Positions 21,962-34,745 of a stretch of 64,000 nt of DNA are shown here, piece by piece (the stretch's first letter is position 1; each line of letters starts with the position of its first letter). The notes under the pieces are model-generated. The model was not told where the DNA came from, made no database searches, and saw only the letters and a program-made list of their open reading frames with translations. A program made the translations under genes and the position numbers. The DNA comes from Daucus carota subsp. sativus (Eukaryota > Streptophyta > Magnoliopsida > Apiales > Apiaceae): NCBI RefSeq assembly GCF_001625215.2, contig NC_030385.2, forward strand, positions 45,223,598 to 45,287,597, read 5' to 3'.

Positions 21962-24900
21962 TCAAGGACGCCACAAGGTTTTTTGGGCGCAGAGTAAACC
22001 TTCCTTTCCCTGCGCGAAAGTCATACGGATTTCATAGTGCATACTTCTGAATATACCCTCTAGTGGTTCTAGTATTTCCATCTTGTCACGTATAATTGCC
22101 CAACCGTCGGGTCTAAGAATCCGATCCATCTCGACTACTATTCCCACAGGCTGCTTACACCTGCAAAATCGTATGGCTGTGCTTAGAAATCAGATATTTT
22201 GATTCTTGGCTCCTCCGTCAAAATATGGTTTATATTTTAACACATGAATAACAAGCATTCTAATTTTGTAGGAAATGAGATGGAAATGATATAAATTAGG
22301 AAGGCGTAATAATGAAGATGGTCCGACCTACCTATCCTTAAGTCGAGAAAAGAGATGATCTGCATGCAAAAGGTCATATGATCTTGGATATGTAGTGAAC
22401 GACTCACACCAATCATGATAGACACCAACCAGCCCCCGTTCAAAGATTATTGGAAGTGTATCTGGTGCATTTACAGGGACCACGTTCATTACCCAAACCT
22501 TCTGCTGTGAAAGAGCCGCTGCAAATCTATATAAAATATAGAAGGCATCAGTCCTCTTTTGTTTTTTTGCGGCAGTTGCAAAAACTATTTATAGCAAATA
22601 AGGATGGTAAAGAACAGAAGAAGTAAGAAGTGAAGTTGCAGTGAAGCATTACGTAATTTATTTTTCTTTTTTAAACATTTCCACCAAATTTTTATCAAGT
22701 ACAATGAGAGCTTATCTGCAATTAGAAATTTAGTTGGCATACCCTCCATAAATGGCCTTCATGTCCATTACATTTCTGATTTTTGACCAGTCAATACCCA
22801 TTCCGATTAAATAGGACTTGGTAACAATAGATCTCCAGTGATCACTGTCAGCAATTAATTTCTCCTTGTTGTTTATCCACTCAGGAAAAGTCATAAGCCT
22901 TCTAGGCCATTCATCAGGCCACTCAGTCCCGCGTTGTTCAATTGCAGTTGGAATGGCATGTAAACAGTTCTTCATTGGGACATACCTGTAGAGCAATTAG
23001 CTATAGTTAACAACAGTGCTGTGGAATGATTTTTTTCGAACTCCGTGTACGACGGATCTTTTCGTGAAACTAATTGGTACATGAACTAAAGATGGATTAT
23101 ACTGCTGTAAGAATCCTGAATATAAGATCTTGGCAGACAAAGACAGGGGATATATTTCATACAAGCCCCACCACCAGTATTCAGCTTGACCCGATCACTA
23201 GTCACTACATACTGTAATATAAAGAAAGTTTTGTCAAGTCTGGTAAAGTTGAGTTTAATACTGGAATGCCTGAAGAAGACTTTGTGTTTTATAATTACCA
23301 GAGTATGCAATTTACTAATGCTAATTTGGACTGAGCTTGTAGGTTGACAGACAATATTAACGTGTACAATTAACCGTTCATTCTTCATATAGTTTTCCTC
23401 ACTTCTTAGACCAAAAAAATATTAAGTAGAGATTCACTATAGGAATTGATAAATGAGCTCCATATATTACTAATAAATTGCAAATGACATGTACAGTACA
23501 TAATTACCCATGATAAGAATAAAATCAATTAACCTTATTATAGAAAATTCATCGGTAGTTCACATAATTAAAATGTCTAAAATAAAATTTGGAGCTTAAA
23601 TAGTGAAAACACGAGTTTATTTATACGAGGCCAATCACTTGCTGTATTCACTGATGACTTATGTAGCTTCCGATGAGGAGATAGGCCCTCAGCCCAGGAA
23701 GGTAGAGTGGCTGAGTGACAAAAAAGTCGCATGCCTGTCACAGAGGATTTTTTCTATATCTCTAGATCAACTTTCACTTGATGATTTATCCAATTATGTG
23801 TTCTTTACTTGTTTAACTTAACGAACACAAAGGGTAGTAGAGGTATCTGACTATATCCAATAACCAACAAATAAAGAATCCACAAAGGATATGATGCTAA
23901 AAAGAAAGGCAGGCAGATGTCTACTTACCAGGCAGCATCAGGGTTTTCATTTTCTTTGCACATCGGAGGAACTTTCTTCCTTCTCAGTTCATAAATATCA
24001 TTCGATTCAGGCTTCTGATATATTTTAACACCAATATCGCTGACTTCATCGCTCCTATGTGCCAAGATATTCCAGCAAATACTTGCAGTAAGCTTGGACA
24101 TAGCTGGACGAGTTAAAAATGTGTGTTATAATAAGAAAACTAGGTGTGTGGATAATGATGCACTGCTAAACTTAAATGGGAAGTTTCCTGCCAAAAGTTA
24201 AGGTTAACTGATGTTAAACAGGACATAATGCCAAAATTGAACAGCTTGCTCTTCTAATTTGTCTCTAACAATATACCCATGATGTCCTTTTAGAACCAGG
24301 CGTGTGTTCGTTCTGTGTAACAAAGTGTATGATAAAGTTCTAAATAATAGTATTTGATTTAACAAAATAGCTCCGAGATATGAGAGTTGAATATGATTCA
24401 GATTGATTAAAGATTAAAAGTTGATGAATATTATACACAGAAATGCATAATAACTATGAAAGCCAATTAAATATGCAAATATAATGACACGATATCTACT
24501 CTTTTAAAGCAGGCTGTTGGCCAGATATTGCTGATTTAAACTAGGGTCACTGTATAGTTGATGGGAAATATATTACATTGTTACTTATATAGAAATGTGC
24601 ACTGCCAACCTTCTTCGGCTTCGATACTGTCCTGTTTACTCGACAAAATGAAGTACCCCCCTGGTCTCAAAATTCTGTTCATTTCCAGAAGGTGTCTTCC
24701 ACCTGAAAGTTTATAAAATTATGAGCCTCCTAACAAATAGATGACAATGTAGAAAACGATGAATAATAAAAATTAAGGTATCCTCCGCAGCACAAACCAT
24801 TAGAATGCCATGGTATAAGGCATTCCCCGCAATGAATCACATCAAAAACACCACTGGAGAATGGAAGCCTCCGAGATCCGAAGGAACTAATTACAGCAGG

Positions 24901-26416
24901 AAAACCACGCTCAAGAGCAACTTGTGCCAGGTCAACTAGATCATCTTTCACACCTAGTGCAAGTGCAAGCACATCCTTGTCAAGTAGAGAACTCGCCAAG
25001 CCTGAATCAGTACATCCAATGTCCAAAACTGTACGAATGTTTTTCCCCCATTCAATATCCGGTACCATCTAATAAGATTTAAGAAGCAGTCAAATAAACC
25101 AATACCAGTCTTTCTTTTCTTTTTAGTAGGTACAAACAAATTTTGATTAATTTTATTTGGAATAGCATCAACTGATTTGACTGCCAATTTATTGTTCAAT
25201 TTTTTTACATATTGCTCAAGTTTTTGGAGTATGAAGTCTGATACAACAAGTTTAGCCGCCCCATGAGAAAATGGCTAAAGACTATGTCCCATAGTCCCAT
25301 ACATACAAAGTGACAAACCTTAAATGGAAATAAGTACATGAATAGATAAAAATTTTACCTCTTCAATGAATTCAAGATAGTGCGAGATTCCACCTTTGAG
25401 TTGAGACTCATTCTGCGGAAAAGTGAGATATTCACCAGATTCTACCACCCAGCTTTGCTTCTTAACAAATGCAGCTAGTTTCGGATGTGCCACATTCTTA
25501 TACAGGATCTGGAAATATTATGGCACTACCATAAGAAACAATCTATTAATGCTCACCTATTTGACTATACCTAAAGCTAATGTCAAAACCTTTAACAAAT
25601 ATATACACATACCTTCAGTTTGCTTTCAGGCCAGCTAACCGGAATCCCATACCCCTCATGAGGAAGAGGAACTAAACACGTTGGAGGCAGTTTGGGACAA
25701 CTCCTCTCATGATGCCGATAACTCTTTAACCTTCCTGTAGCCTTCTCAATGTCAATGCAAGGAATGTAATTATGCTTACTCCTACTACTACATAATTTCC
25801 AATTATATTTTTCCTTTGGATCAAACAACGGACCCAATTTCTTCTTAACCTTCTTTTCACCCTCCAATTCACTGCTCTCATCTTCTTCATTCACAACAAC
25901 TTTTGCTTCTCCCTCTGAATCCAAAACAGCATTCACATCATCATCCCCCTGAACTTCCCCATTCACTTTCCCCTCTTCCTCCTCACTTTCTTTCCTCACC
26001 TCCTCATTCTCGGGTTCATCCGAAACCTTATGTTCCTCTTCTTCCTCGTTACCATTTTCACTTTCCTTACTACTATCTTTTTCAACTTTCACATCCCCTT
26101 CCTTCACTTCTTTACTATCTACCTTAACCAATGGCTCAGACCCATTAATTCTTTTCCTAACATCCTTCTCTAAATCAGATTCAGTGTTATCTTTTTTAAA
26201 TTCATGAATCTGGGGTTTACCACGATTCTGATTTGAAGAAATGGGCTGAGAAATTTCACCAAAAGTACTTCTTTGATCAGTCACTGAAGTATAAGAAGAT
26301 GAAAAAGCAGACCATACTAAAATAAAACACAAGCCCAATACAGCTACTGCACTAGTCTTTATACAAACCCCATTAAACCTCTTTGCTTGCCTACCAAATC
26401 TTGCAACTATAGCCAT
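21962..26416 (-). CDS. Probable methyltransferase, PMT28-like (DUF248/QUA2-type)
   Basis: Eight exons: 26416-25613, 25508-25359, 25068-24798, 24702-24610, 24103-23929, 22985-22743, 22526-22332, 22160-21962 (709 aa; all phases agree). Type II Golgi membrane layout: short cytosolic N-terminus ([16 protein letters not shown]), one membrane anchor ([17 protein letters not shown]), a long Glu/Lys-rich lumenal stem (about residues 60-195), then the DUF248 methyltransferase domain. SAM-binding motif: [20 protein letters not shown]; other landmarks are [36 protein letters not shown] and the C-terminal CAQKTLWRP. The CTDS form of motif I (not CGVAS) points to the PMT28/PMT29 branch. The family is thought to methylate pectin or other wall polysaccharides in the Golgi; the substrate of this branch is not established. 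The longest intron is 22986-23928. Confidence 0.92.
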
Positions 26417-28136
26417 TCCCAACAAAAAAAAATCCAATCTTGATTTTAAAAAGAAATAAAAATTCAATCTTGATTTCAAAATAAGATAAAAATTCAATCT
26501 TTTTATACCATAGTTAAGCATCAACTTCAGAGATCTATAAGCACATACAAGACAAATAACAAAGAAACAACAACATAAATGTCTGTGTGTGTTAAGTGAA
26601 GTTATGTTGAAGTAAAATGATGTAAGAAAATAAGAGCAAGAATCATAAGCATTCACCTAGTTGGAGAAGTCATTATTAGCTTACTGAAGAATGTAAGAAA
26701 ATGGCAGGGAGAATAAAAGGGTAGAATGGGATTTATGATATTCCACTTGGGTTTTTGGTAATTTTAAATGGCATGATGGCATCTTACATGTCCGACATTT
26801 TTTTTATATGAGACGAAGTTTGTTCTCTCCGTTTATGGAAAAAATTTATATTAATTTTTTAAAAATATTTTAGTAATTTATTGGTTATATTTTAATCTGA
26901 CTAAAATATTTGATTTATCAAAAAAATTCATGATAGATTCTTCACGATCAACCTACTAATTTTGATTCCTGACATCTGCGGCCATGATGAGCATCAAGGA
27001 AATTGTTATATTATTATTTCAATAATTTTTTAAAATAAAATTAATAATATTTCAATTTGATTTTATATAAATATGAACACATGTGATATATTTTCTTTTT
27101 CTAAATATGCGAGATGTTCTGTATTTCAGTTAAAAGAATTATGAAAAATTGAGTGTCCTGTCAAGGACCATTCCTTCTGTCAATTTTTTTTGTTAGTTTC
27201 TATTTTAAGTAATAATAAAGAAGGTAAGAAAAAACAAACAGCATGTGTATATCATATTTATGATATAACGTGAACAGAAAAGAGAAAACTGGTGGGACTG
27301 TGACTCATGAGACCAACCAAACTTTATTGGGCCTCGTATAAGCTTACTTTCTATATTACTAATTACTTTATGGGTAAACTATTTTCTCTTTTACAGGCCC
27401 AACAAAGATTTGAGTCTTTTCAGAAAGCGGTAGTATTTACTTTGGTAAAGTAATGTATTTATTAATTTCAATCACTTTATAAAGGCTTATTTTGAACATA
27501 TAGATCATCATGCTTATAACTTGCAGAGTTGTGGCAAGTTAGAGGGTATGATAATTTCATAGTTTATAATGTCTGCCCGAATAATTATACTATAAATTTC
27601 TTAAAATATAATAATAAAAATAAATTTGATGAACTATTTACTTGAATGGATGAAATTGAATTCTACTTGAGAAAATCAAAAAATTAAAATAACTCATTCA
27701 CTTTTTTAGCTTCTGACAAACATGGGCTAGCAAATTAGCAAAGCATATTAGCATATATGGTTATTGACTTGTATCAAGAACCCAAATACTCTTTTTATAT
27801 GATCTTTAACTAATCGATGTGAGATGTTACACATTAGCTACCTAAAATTGAATACAAGAACACAAGAGGCAAATTAAATTCTGCAACCACGGCAAAGAGT
27901 TTCAGGAGTCTGTTGTTTTAGTACATCAATATACATATAGCATATATCCGCAGTAATAAGTTTATATAGACACTAGTATTAGGCACAACATCTAGTTAAG
28001 GCTATATCGTTTTTTCCTTACTCTACGCGTAACTGAATCTTTTTCCCGAAAACTACAGTAGCAATGAAAGACTAGTAAAGTGGATGAACAATTTTCCTTT
28101 GGAGATTGAACTGTGTTTTTTTCTTCTTGTTGTGCT
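26417..28136. other. Spacer between the PMT28-like and CNNM genes
   Basis: Includes the 5' region of the PMT28-like gene (with repeated text AAATTCAATCTTGATTT near 26440-26490, i.e. a short triplicated unit) and the 3' flank of the CNNM gene. No other gene recognised. Confidence 0.4.
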
Positions 28137-31100
28137 TTACTGGTGAGTGGAAGTTGGGGAATCCCGCTCCAGGTTTTCAGAATCTTGTTCTTGTGTAGCA
28201 TGCATGTTCACTTTTATCCTGCACCCAAAGTATAAACATTTACGTTCACATGTATTTTATGTCCTGCTATGTAATTTTCGTGCATTAATCCTGGTTTAAC
28301 AGATCTAGACCCTAAATGAATTTATGTTGACCGAAAGTTTGCAAAGTTTACACTTTGATCATCCTATTTTGCACAAGACAAAACCATGATGCAGTATGGA
28401 GTGGCCATTTCACTGATAATTGAAGAATACCCAATATTTTTAGGGATATTCTCCGTGGTACCACTGTACAATTGGCTTTTATTAATGCTACCATCACATT
28501 TTTGACTTTTATATGTGGTAACCCTATACGTTTGGTTTTTTCACATATAATACCCTCACGTTATGTAAAACATAAAAGAATTGATTTTAGATTGTAAAAC
28601 AAATTGTATATTTAAAATCTTTACAAAATAAAATTACATGAAATACACCTTTGAATCATGTTAAGCAGAGTTAAAATAAGTGAGATATAATCAAACTTTG
28701 ATAATTTATATCTCACTCAGTTTGACTCTGGTTTCGATTTATGAGAGTCTATTTCATGTATATTTTTTAAAAAGATTTCAGATTTACATATTTTTTACAA
28801 TCAAAAATCAAATCTGTTACATTTTACCTAACATAAGTGTATTATATGTGAAAAACCAAATGTACAGTGTTATCATGGATAGAAACAAAAAATGTGAAGC
28901 CAATTGTACGGTGGTAGCATAGAGAATATCCCTATTTTTTAAGTCTGCAAAAAAGAAATATATCTACCGGTCCTACAAAAATTTAGATCCATATAAATTT
29001 GCTCAAAGCCACACAAAATTGCATGTAAAAAGTTACTACCTGTTATGAATGTTTACGTATTCATCCGTTTCATCAAGTATCTCCTCCTGTCAAACAAAAA
29101 AATAAGATGTTATATCAAGAGGTAAAAATTAGTATTAGTGTAGAGAAGAGTTCTGATATTAAGGATTGAAGGAGTATATTAGTGTACACAACCAACTCAA
29201 TTTCCACATATCTTCATTGTTAGTGCATTTCCATATTCTCAATTTTTGTTGAATTAATCTGTGGGTGAAAGCTAGAAGCCAACAATTTGGAAAATATTTT
29301 TATGCTTAACCAGTTAAGTAATTACCTGAAGAAGCTCCTCAATGACATCCTCCATGCTTATTACACCAACTACAACTTCATTGGGCGGAAACTCTGGAAT
29401 GGGAGTATTTTCTATATCAAGAATACAAAACGAGCAACCTCTATGTCTTTTTTTAAAGGCAGGAGCAGCAACAGGACTCTTCTTATTCTCATTGCCATCG
29501 GTCCTGTCAGCGACATGAGAGCGTGTTTTGCTAGTCATATTTTGTGTAGCTGCGTTATAACCACAAATCCAGAACGAGAACACAAAGATTACATAACTAG
29601 AATATCCAGAAAAACTTAACATTAGTGGATAGTTATCCAATCAGCAGCAGTCAACATAAATGTATAGACATAATTAAGCACTCATCTCTTTGAACTCTAA
29701 TGGCTACTTCTATAAGAAAATAATATAATGAAAAACAGTTGATGTAATACCCTTTCCCATAAAAAGGATACTTACAAGTAAAAAAGATAATTTAAGTAAT
29801 ATGAACGGATTTTGTTATGTGTGTATTCATTATTCATATAAAAGAAGTGATGAAGCCAGAGAGTGTAGATGAAGGTGTGAAATACCTCATACCAGGGGAC
29901 AAAGTGCTTATAATTGAAGAGATTTATCTCTGAAGTTAAAGTTTTTCCAACCAAAGAGAGTTCTCTCAGCAAGCACTGTCCCCAGGTATGAGTTCTGTTA
30001 CACCTCACTTACACTCTCTAGCTTCAGGACTTCTATTTTTTGTAGTGGCTCATCATCAACTTCATCTACTGCCAATGAGACACCATGCTTCTCATGCCAT
30101 AGCGGCTTTACAAAGAATGTTCTGACCAGCCACACTAGACATCGTCCCAAGTGTTAGTGTATAATGGCTAAAATTCATTTTTGAGTCTCTTTGTAAATGG
30201 AGGATGATAGTACAAGTATATCACATGCATCTACATAATGCATGTATATATCTATATAAGAACCAAATTTTTCGCCAAATGCACGCGGAAACCACTAGAA
30301 CAGTTGCACACTTAAAACGTAGGTGAATATATATGCGTGTTACTTTCCTCTGTTTCCAAATACGTTACTTTCCTATATGCGTTACTTTCCTGCGTTTCCA
30401 CATACGTTACTTTTCTATATGTGTTACTTTCCTACGTTTTTACATACGTTACTTTTCTCTATGCGTTACTTTCCTACGTTTTTACATACGTTACTTTTCT
30501 ATATGCGTTACTTTCTTATGTTTCCACTTTCCACATATGTTACTTTTCTATATGCGTTACTTTCCTCTGTTTCCGTTACTTTTCTATATCCTCTACTTTT
30601 CTATATGTGTCATGAACACACAGAAAGTTTCATGTGTTATTTTCTATATACGTAATACACCCATAATTTTATTTATTCTATACTATAATATTATTATTAC
30701 ACTTGCAGGAAGTTGTGGAGTTAGAGAGGGACTGATGAATAACTTGGTGGAAAATTGGATGTTAGACAAGTTTTGTAACAAGACTTGGCCAAAGCAGAAC
30801 ATTATTTACCGTCATTCGTTTTCTTTGTAAACTCTTTCGTCGCATTTAAAGATTTATATACAACAGCAATGTGGCTGTGACCTTTCTGGAATTCGTTGAG
30901 AATATCATATAGAGGCATGTCTTCTGAAACCCTGGGCGAACACAAAATAAAAATTATTAGCTTGCTAATGGCACAAAAAATTACTTAGAAATCCTAACGA
31001 GAATCAACTCAGAGAAAAAAGAGAGGATAAAGGATAATTTAAAAAGGTAAACCACCATCACAGTATAACACTGATTCTTCAAGTTAACCCTTATTTATCT

Positions 31101-34100
31101 CTCCACTAAAATGATTATAGTTACGCAACTGTAAGTGGGGAAGAAATGAGTCACTAAACCCCAATATAAGGAACAAAATAAATGTACCCAACTTCATGGT
31201 ATTTAGTTGATTGGAATGTACTGATGTATTTCTTTCAAAGAAAATACGTACATACCTAGGGTTCTTTAAAACTGACTCCAGTGACCCGCTTTTCATAGAC
31301 AAACTTGGGATTTAAGATGGCTCAATAATAAGAAGAAAGTTTGTCACGAAATTGATAGATATAGAATCCATCAGAGTAATGATGTCTGATAATGCAGATA
31401 AACAAGACAGAGGTTTATCACTTTATCCTAATCATGGGAAAGCTTCTTTTGAATTTATAACCACCTCGATTCAATAAATAATAGCAAAGCCATCTTATCC
31501 ATACCTAGGAACTTTTCTAATCATCATTTTTCTGAGAGGAACTGCATCAACTGGGTCAACTGTTAAGAGATTTTTTACCTGCAGAATGGTTATATAGGTG
31601 AGAACTATTGCTTCAGAAGATCAAGAATGAGTGGCTGGAAAACAAAGTACAATAATTTAGTTGACATGACAAAGGAAGGCTAAGAATTTGTTGAGAAGTG
31701 AAAAAAGAACAACAGATAATGCAAAGTAATAAGTCTTTAGAGCTTTTTGCCCCATAACCTTGTACAAAGCAAATATGAAAGACTATGGAATTTCTCATCA
31801 AGGCAAAAAGAACAGTCTCTTCCTCATTGAAAGAACAACACAGTCAACCAATAAGGCTCCATACTCCCCATAGAAAAGCAAAAACACGAATTTACCAAAG
31901 AGAATCATTGTTGCTACATTTTGAAATGATTGATATCGATGATAGCAAAAATAAAGACTTACTATTGACTGCAGACTCTTATCTGAAGGTCACAGTTTTC
32001 ATGAAGAAAGAATCACTTCAAGCACAAAATCAAACATTTACATTTCTACTGCAGCTAAACACTGCGGCACACACTGACAAATTGACCCCAGTTTGATTGG
32101 TAGATCAATGGCAATGGATAAGAATGAAGCTAATCAAAATACACAGTACAGATTTTAGAACACCATTACTAACACAAATGACTTGTCAACATTAAACACT
32201 TGACAAAAATGAATCATATTGAACATGATGAAGCAAAGAGATTGCCTGAAATTAACCCAAGGCAGAAGTGATAGGATTAACTTTAATATCAGCTACTTAA
32301 ATTATGGGTGCTGATTAATGAAAGACACATGTAACCTACTCAATAATAAATTCCACATGCCCAGAGCATACACCAAAATCCAAAAGACTCAACTGTCTGG
32401 TATAGTGTTACCATAAATTTCAATTTACAGGAAAACTGTATATTGCTTGTGCCTGTAGCCAAAGTATTTAACGCCATTCAGTGTCATTTTATCAAGCATA
32501 CTTCTAACACGCTTCCACTTAGATATGACAAACATGCGGATCATGTCCCGCATAAGCAATGGCAGACACATCATTCATCGGTTTTGAGCTTTAGGTTTTG
32601 TGTAAATAAGATATAGGTACACTTCAGAAATTACCAGAATAATTCCGACAATATTCGTAGGCTTCCCACAATAAACAGGAACTCGACTGTGACCCATTGT
32701 CATTATGGCATTCAAGGTCTCCCTGTAAGAGAGGGAAATGGAGAAAAGAGTCAAGCATAACACAGGTGCAAGCAGTATAGAGAGTTAGAAGTGAGACATG
32801 ACCCTACAAAGAAAGAGTTCCATCCAGATCAATGGAAAATGCCTTTGAAATAGGCGTCATGGCATCTTTGGCCGTCTTTTCAGTTAACTCAAGTGCTCCA
32901 GCAATTATAGTTGTCTCGTCATGTGTCAAGTCCCCTCCTTTACCAGCCTATAAAGATAGTACAAAAAGATTTTAAATAGGTAGCGTGAGATAGAGAGAGA
33001 TAGATCTTGCAATCTTGCTTGTACAAAAGGTTGAAGGCTCAAATAGAATTTCTGGTATTTGGCAGATTCAACTTAAGAATTTTGACTATATAATAGAGAT
33101 GGGTTACACCTAAAGTGGATTTGGACAAAGTACCTCATTTCCGTGGAAGTCCACAAATGTCTTTAGCTCTGCTCTACGCAGAAGCGCAGCATGTCCTTTA
33201 CCCAACATCCAATCCAAAACCTAGACATAATTCAATGCTAAAGATGTATATCAAACACAGTAAAAGAACTAAACACAGTATAGAACAATTTTGGCATTCA
33301 ATTCATCACCAGTATAAGGGGAAAAGAAAGGCAGAAATTTTGTTCAGGGAAGTTGTGTCTAGTCATCATGTACTATGATTTTTGCAGGCACAAAAATTTA
33401 TATAGTTCCAGTAAAAAATGTTATTTAACAATTTACAATAATATAAACAAAAAGAATAACTCACTCTATATTTTCACATTAATTAGGTGCAGTTGGAAAT
33501 TGGAATGAAGACTGGTAGGAGACATATATGTTAAGATTATTAACTACACCTTACTGATTGGGTAGGCAATTGGGAAGAACAACCATAGAAGGAGCTGGAC
33601 CAAAGGTGCCACTGCTGCTCCAACAGTTAATCCATAACGGGTACAGATTGCTTGAGGCATAATCTGTTAGTGAATATTGAATACCACAAATCAAAAGATC
33701 TAAAAGGAAATGAAAACAATGTGTATCTAAACAGACTCGTAAAAAATGGCTTCTTGATGTATTATAGAGATATTCACCTCGGCAAACAAAAGGATAAGTG
33801 TCACTGAAAGCAAAATCGCTGCCCATGGAGGTAGAAGCTTGTCCAGGAATATGGGAAGAGACTGCATGACAAAAAAGAGTTAATTGTTTTTATGGCTAGA
33901 AACAGTGGCATTATCAAATAAGCAATCAGAAGCTCGTCTAACCTCCATTGCTAACGAATTTCCAATCAAAAGTGTGCAAAGCAATAGGTGCTGATTCTTT
34001 ACCACCGGGTATATTTTAGCTGTCACAAGAAAAACAGTTCACGATTTTCATCAACTATCATCCTTTGAATCGTACCATTATATGAAATACGAAATGCAAA

Positions 34101-34745
34101 CTCCGTAACATTATTCATAAATCATAAGTAAAGCTTAACAAGGTAAAAATCCACAAGCTCAAGTTCCCATTTTCATTTCAACATTTTTGTTCATACGGGT
34201 AAAGCCGTAAAGGTCAATTGAATAAATGCAAATACTGATCCTCAATCTCTCATTACAAATAGAACATAAATATACACCGGACTGCAACTCTACAAGTCTG
34301 CAATGCTGCTGATAAACTCCAACATCCACAGTACAGATTCTTAACATCACAATTCTTCACACACAATATAACAGTACAAGTATTCAATACAAAAAAACAC
34401 AACCAAGCTCTTAAATTTAGGCATAATCCAAAACTTTCACCATGTTCTCATCTTTTGATCATAACAACACAAACCCAAATCAAGAAACAACACAAACCCA
34501 AATCAAGAAACAACCCAAACCAAAACCCAACAAATTTCTCAAGAAATCAACAGGAGATGATACTCACCAGCATGCTTACGATCTTGAGGCCGCCCAGACT
34601 TGATAAGAACCTCAAGGTCCACAAGACCAAGAGACATAAGGCCAAGAGTAAGGCCAGCCATAAGCCCAGCAAACAAAACCAAACCCAAACTTGCAAACAC
34701 ATACAACACAAACTCTGTTCCACAACAGGGTATATCAGCTCCCAT
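28137..34745 (-). CDS. CNNM/CorC-like transporter, DUF21 and CBS domains (At1g47330 type)
   Basis: Thirteen exons: 34745-34568, 34019-33943, 33861-33778, 33663-33550, 33220-33134, 32947-32808, 32722-32635, 31578-31505, 30931-30810, 30134-30015, 29549-29326, 29086-29040, 28218-28137 (478 aa). The DUF21 region has four hydrophobic segments (e.g. [38 protein letters not shown]), then a CBS pair split by a long linker ([38 protein letters not shown]). [20 protein letters not shown] in the linker is typical of the At1g47330 subgroup. Animal and bacterial relatives move or sense Mg2+; the plant proteins are less studied. The 3' edge of exon 10 (30015 or 30013) is the least certain: only 30015 keeps the frame into exon 11. 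An element (28443-28932) and a minisatellite (30334-30612) sit in introns. Confidence 0.88.
28443..28932. mobile_element. TIR element in CNNM intron 12, probably Mutator-like MITE
   Basis: 490 bp with terminal inverted repeats: GGGATATTCTCCGTGGTACC and, in reverse complement, GGGATATTCTCTATGCTACC; similarity continues inward (GTACAATTGGCTT). Flanks TATTTTTA / TATTTTTTA give an imperfect 8-9 bp duplication. No coding capacity. Confidence 0.75.
30334..30612 (+). repeat. Minisatellite, about 42-bp unit, in CNNM intron 9
   Basis: Repeated CGTTACTTTYCTATATG / CGTTACTTTCCTACGTTT blocks in a higher-order unit of about 42 bp, about six diverged copies. The unit length is divisible by three, so all three + frames stay open for 90 codons or more; these are not genes. 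Confidence 0.85.

Noticed and set aside
30323-30830. Three overlapping + frames of 92-165 codons
   Set aside because: Produced by a 42-bp repeat in an intron; no start context, no similarity, antisense to the host gene.
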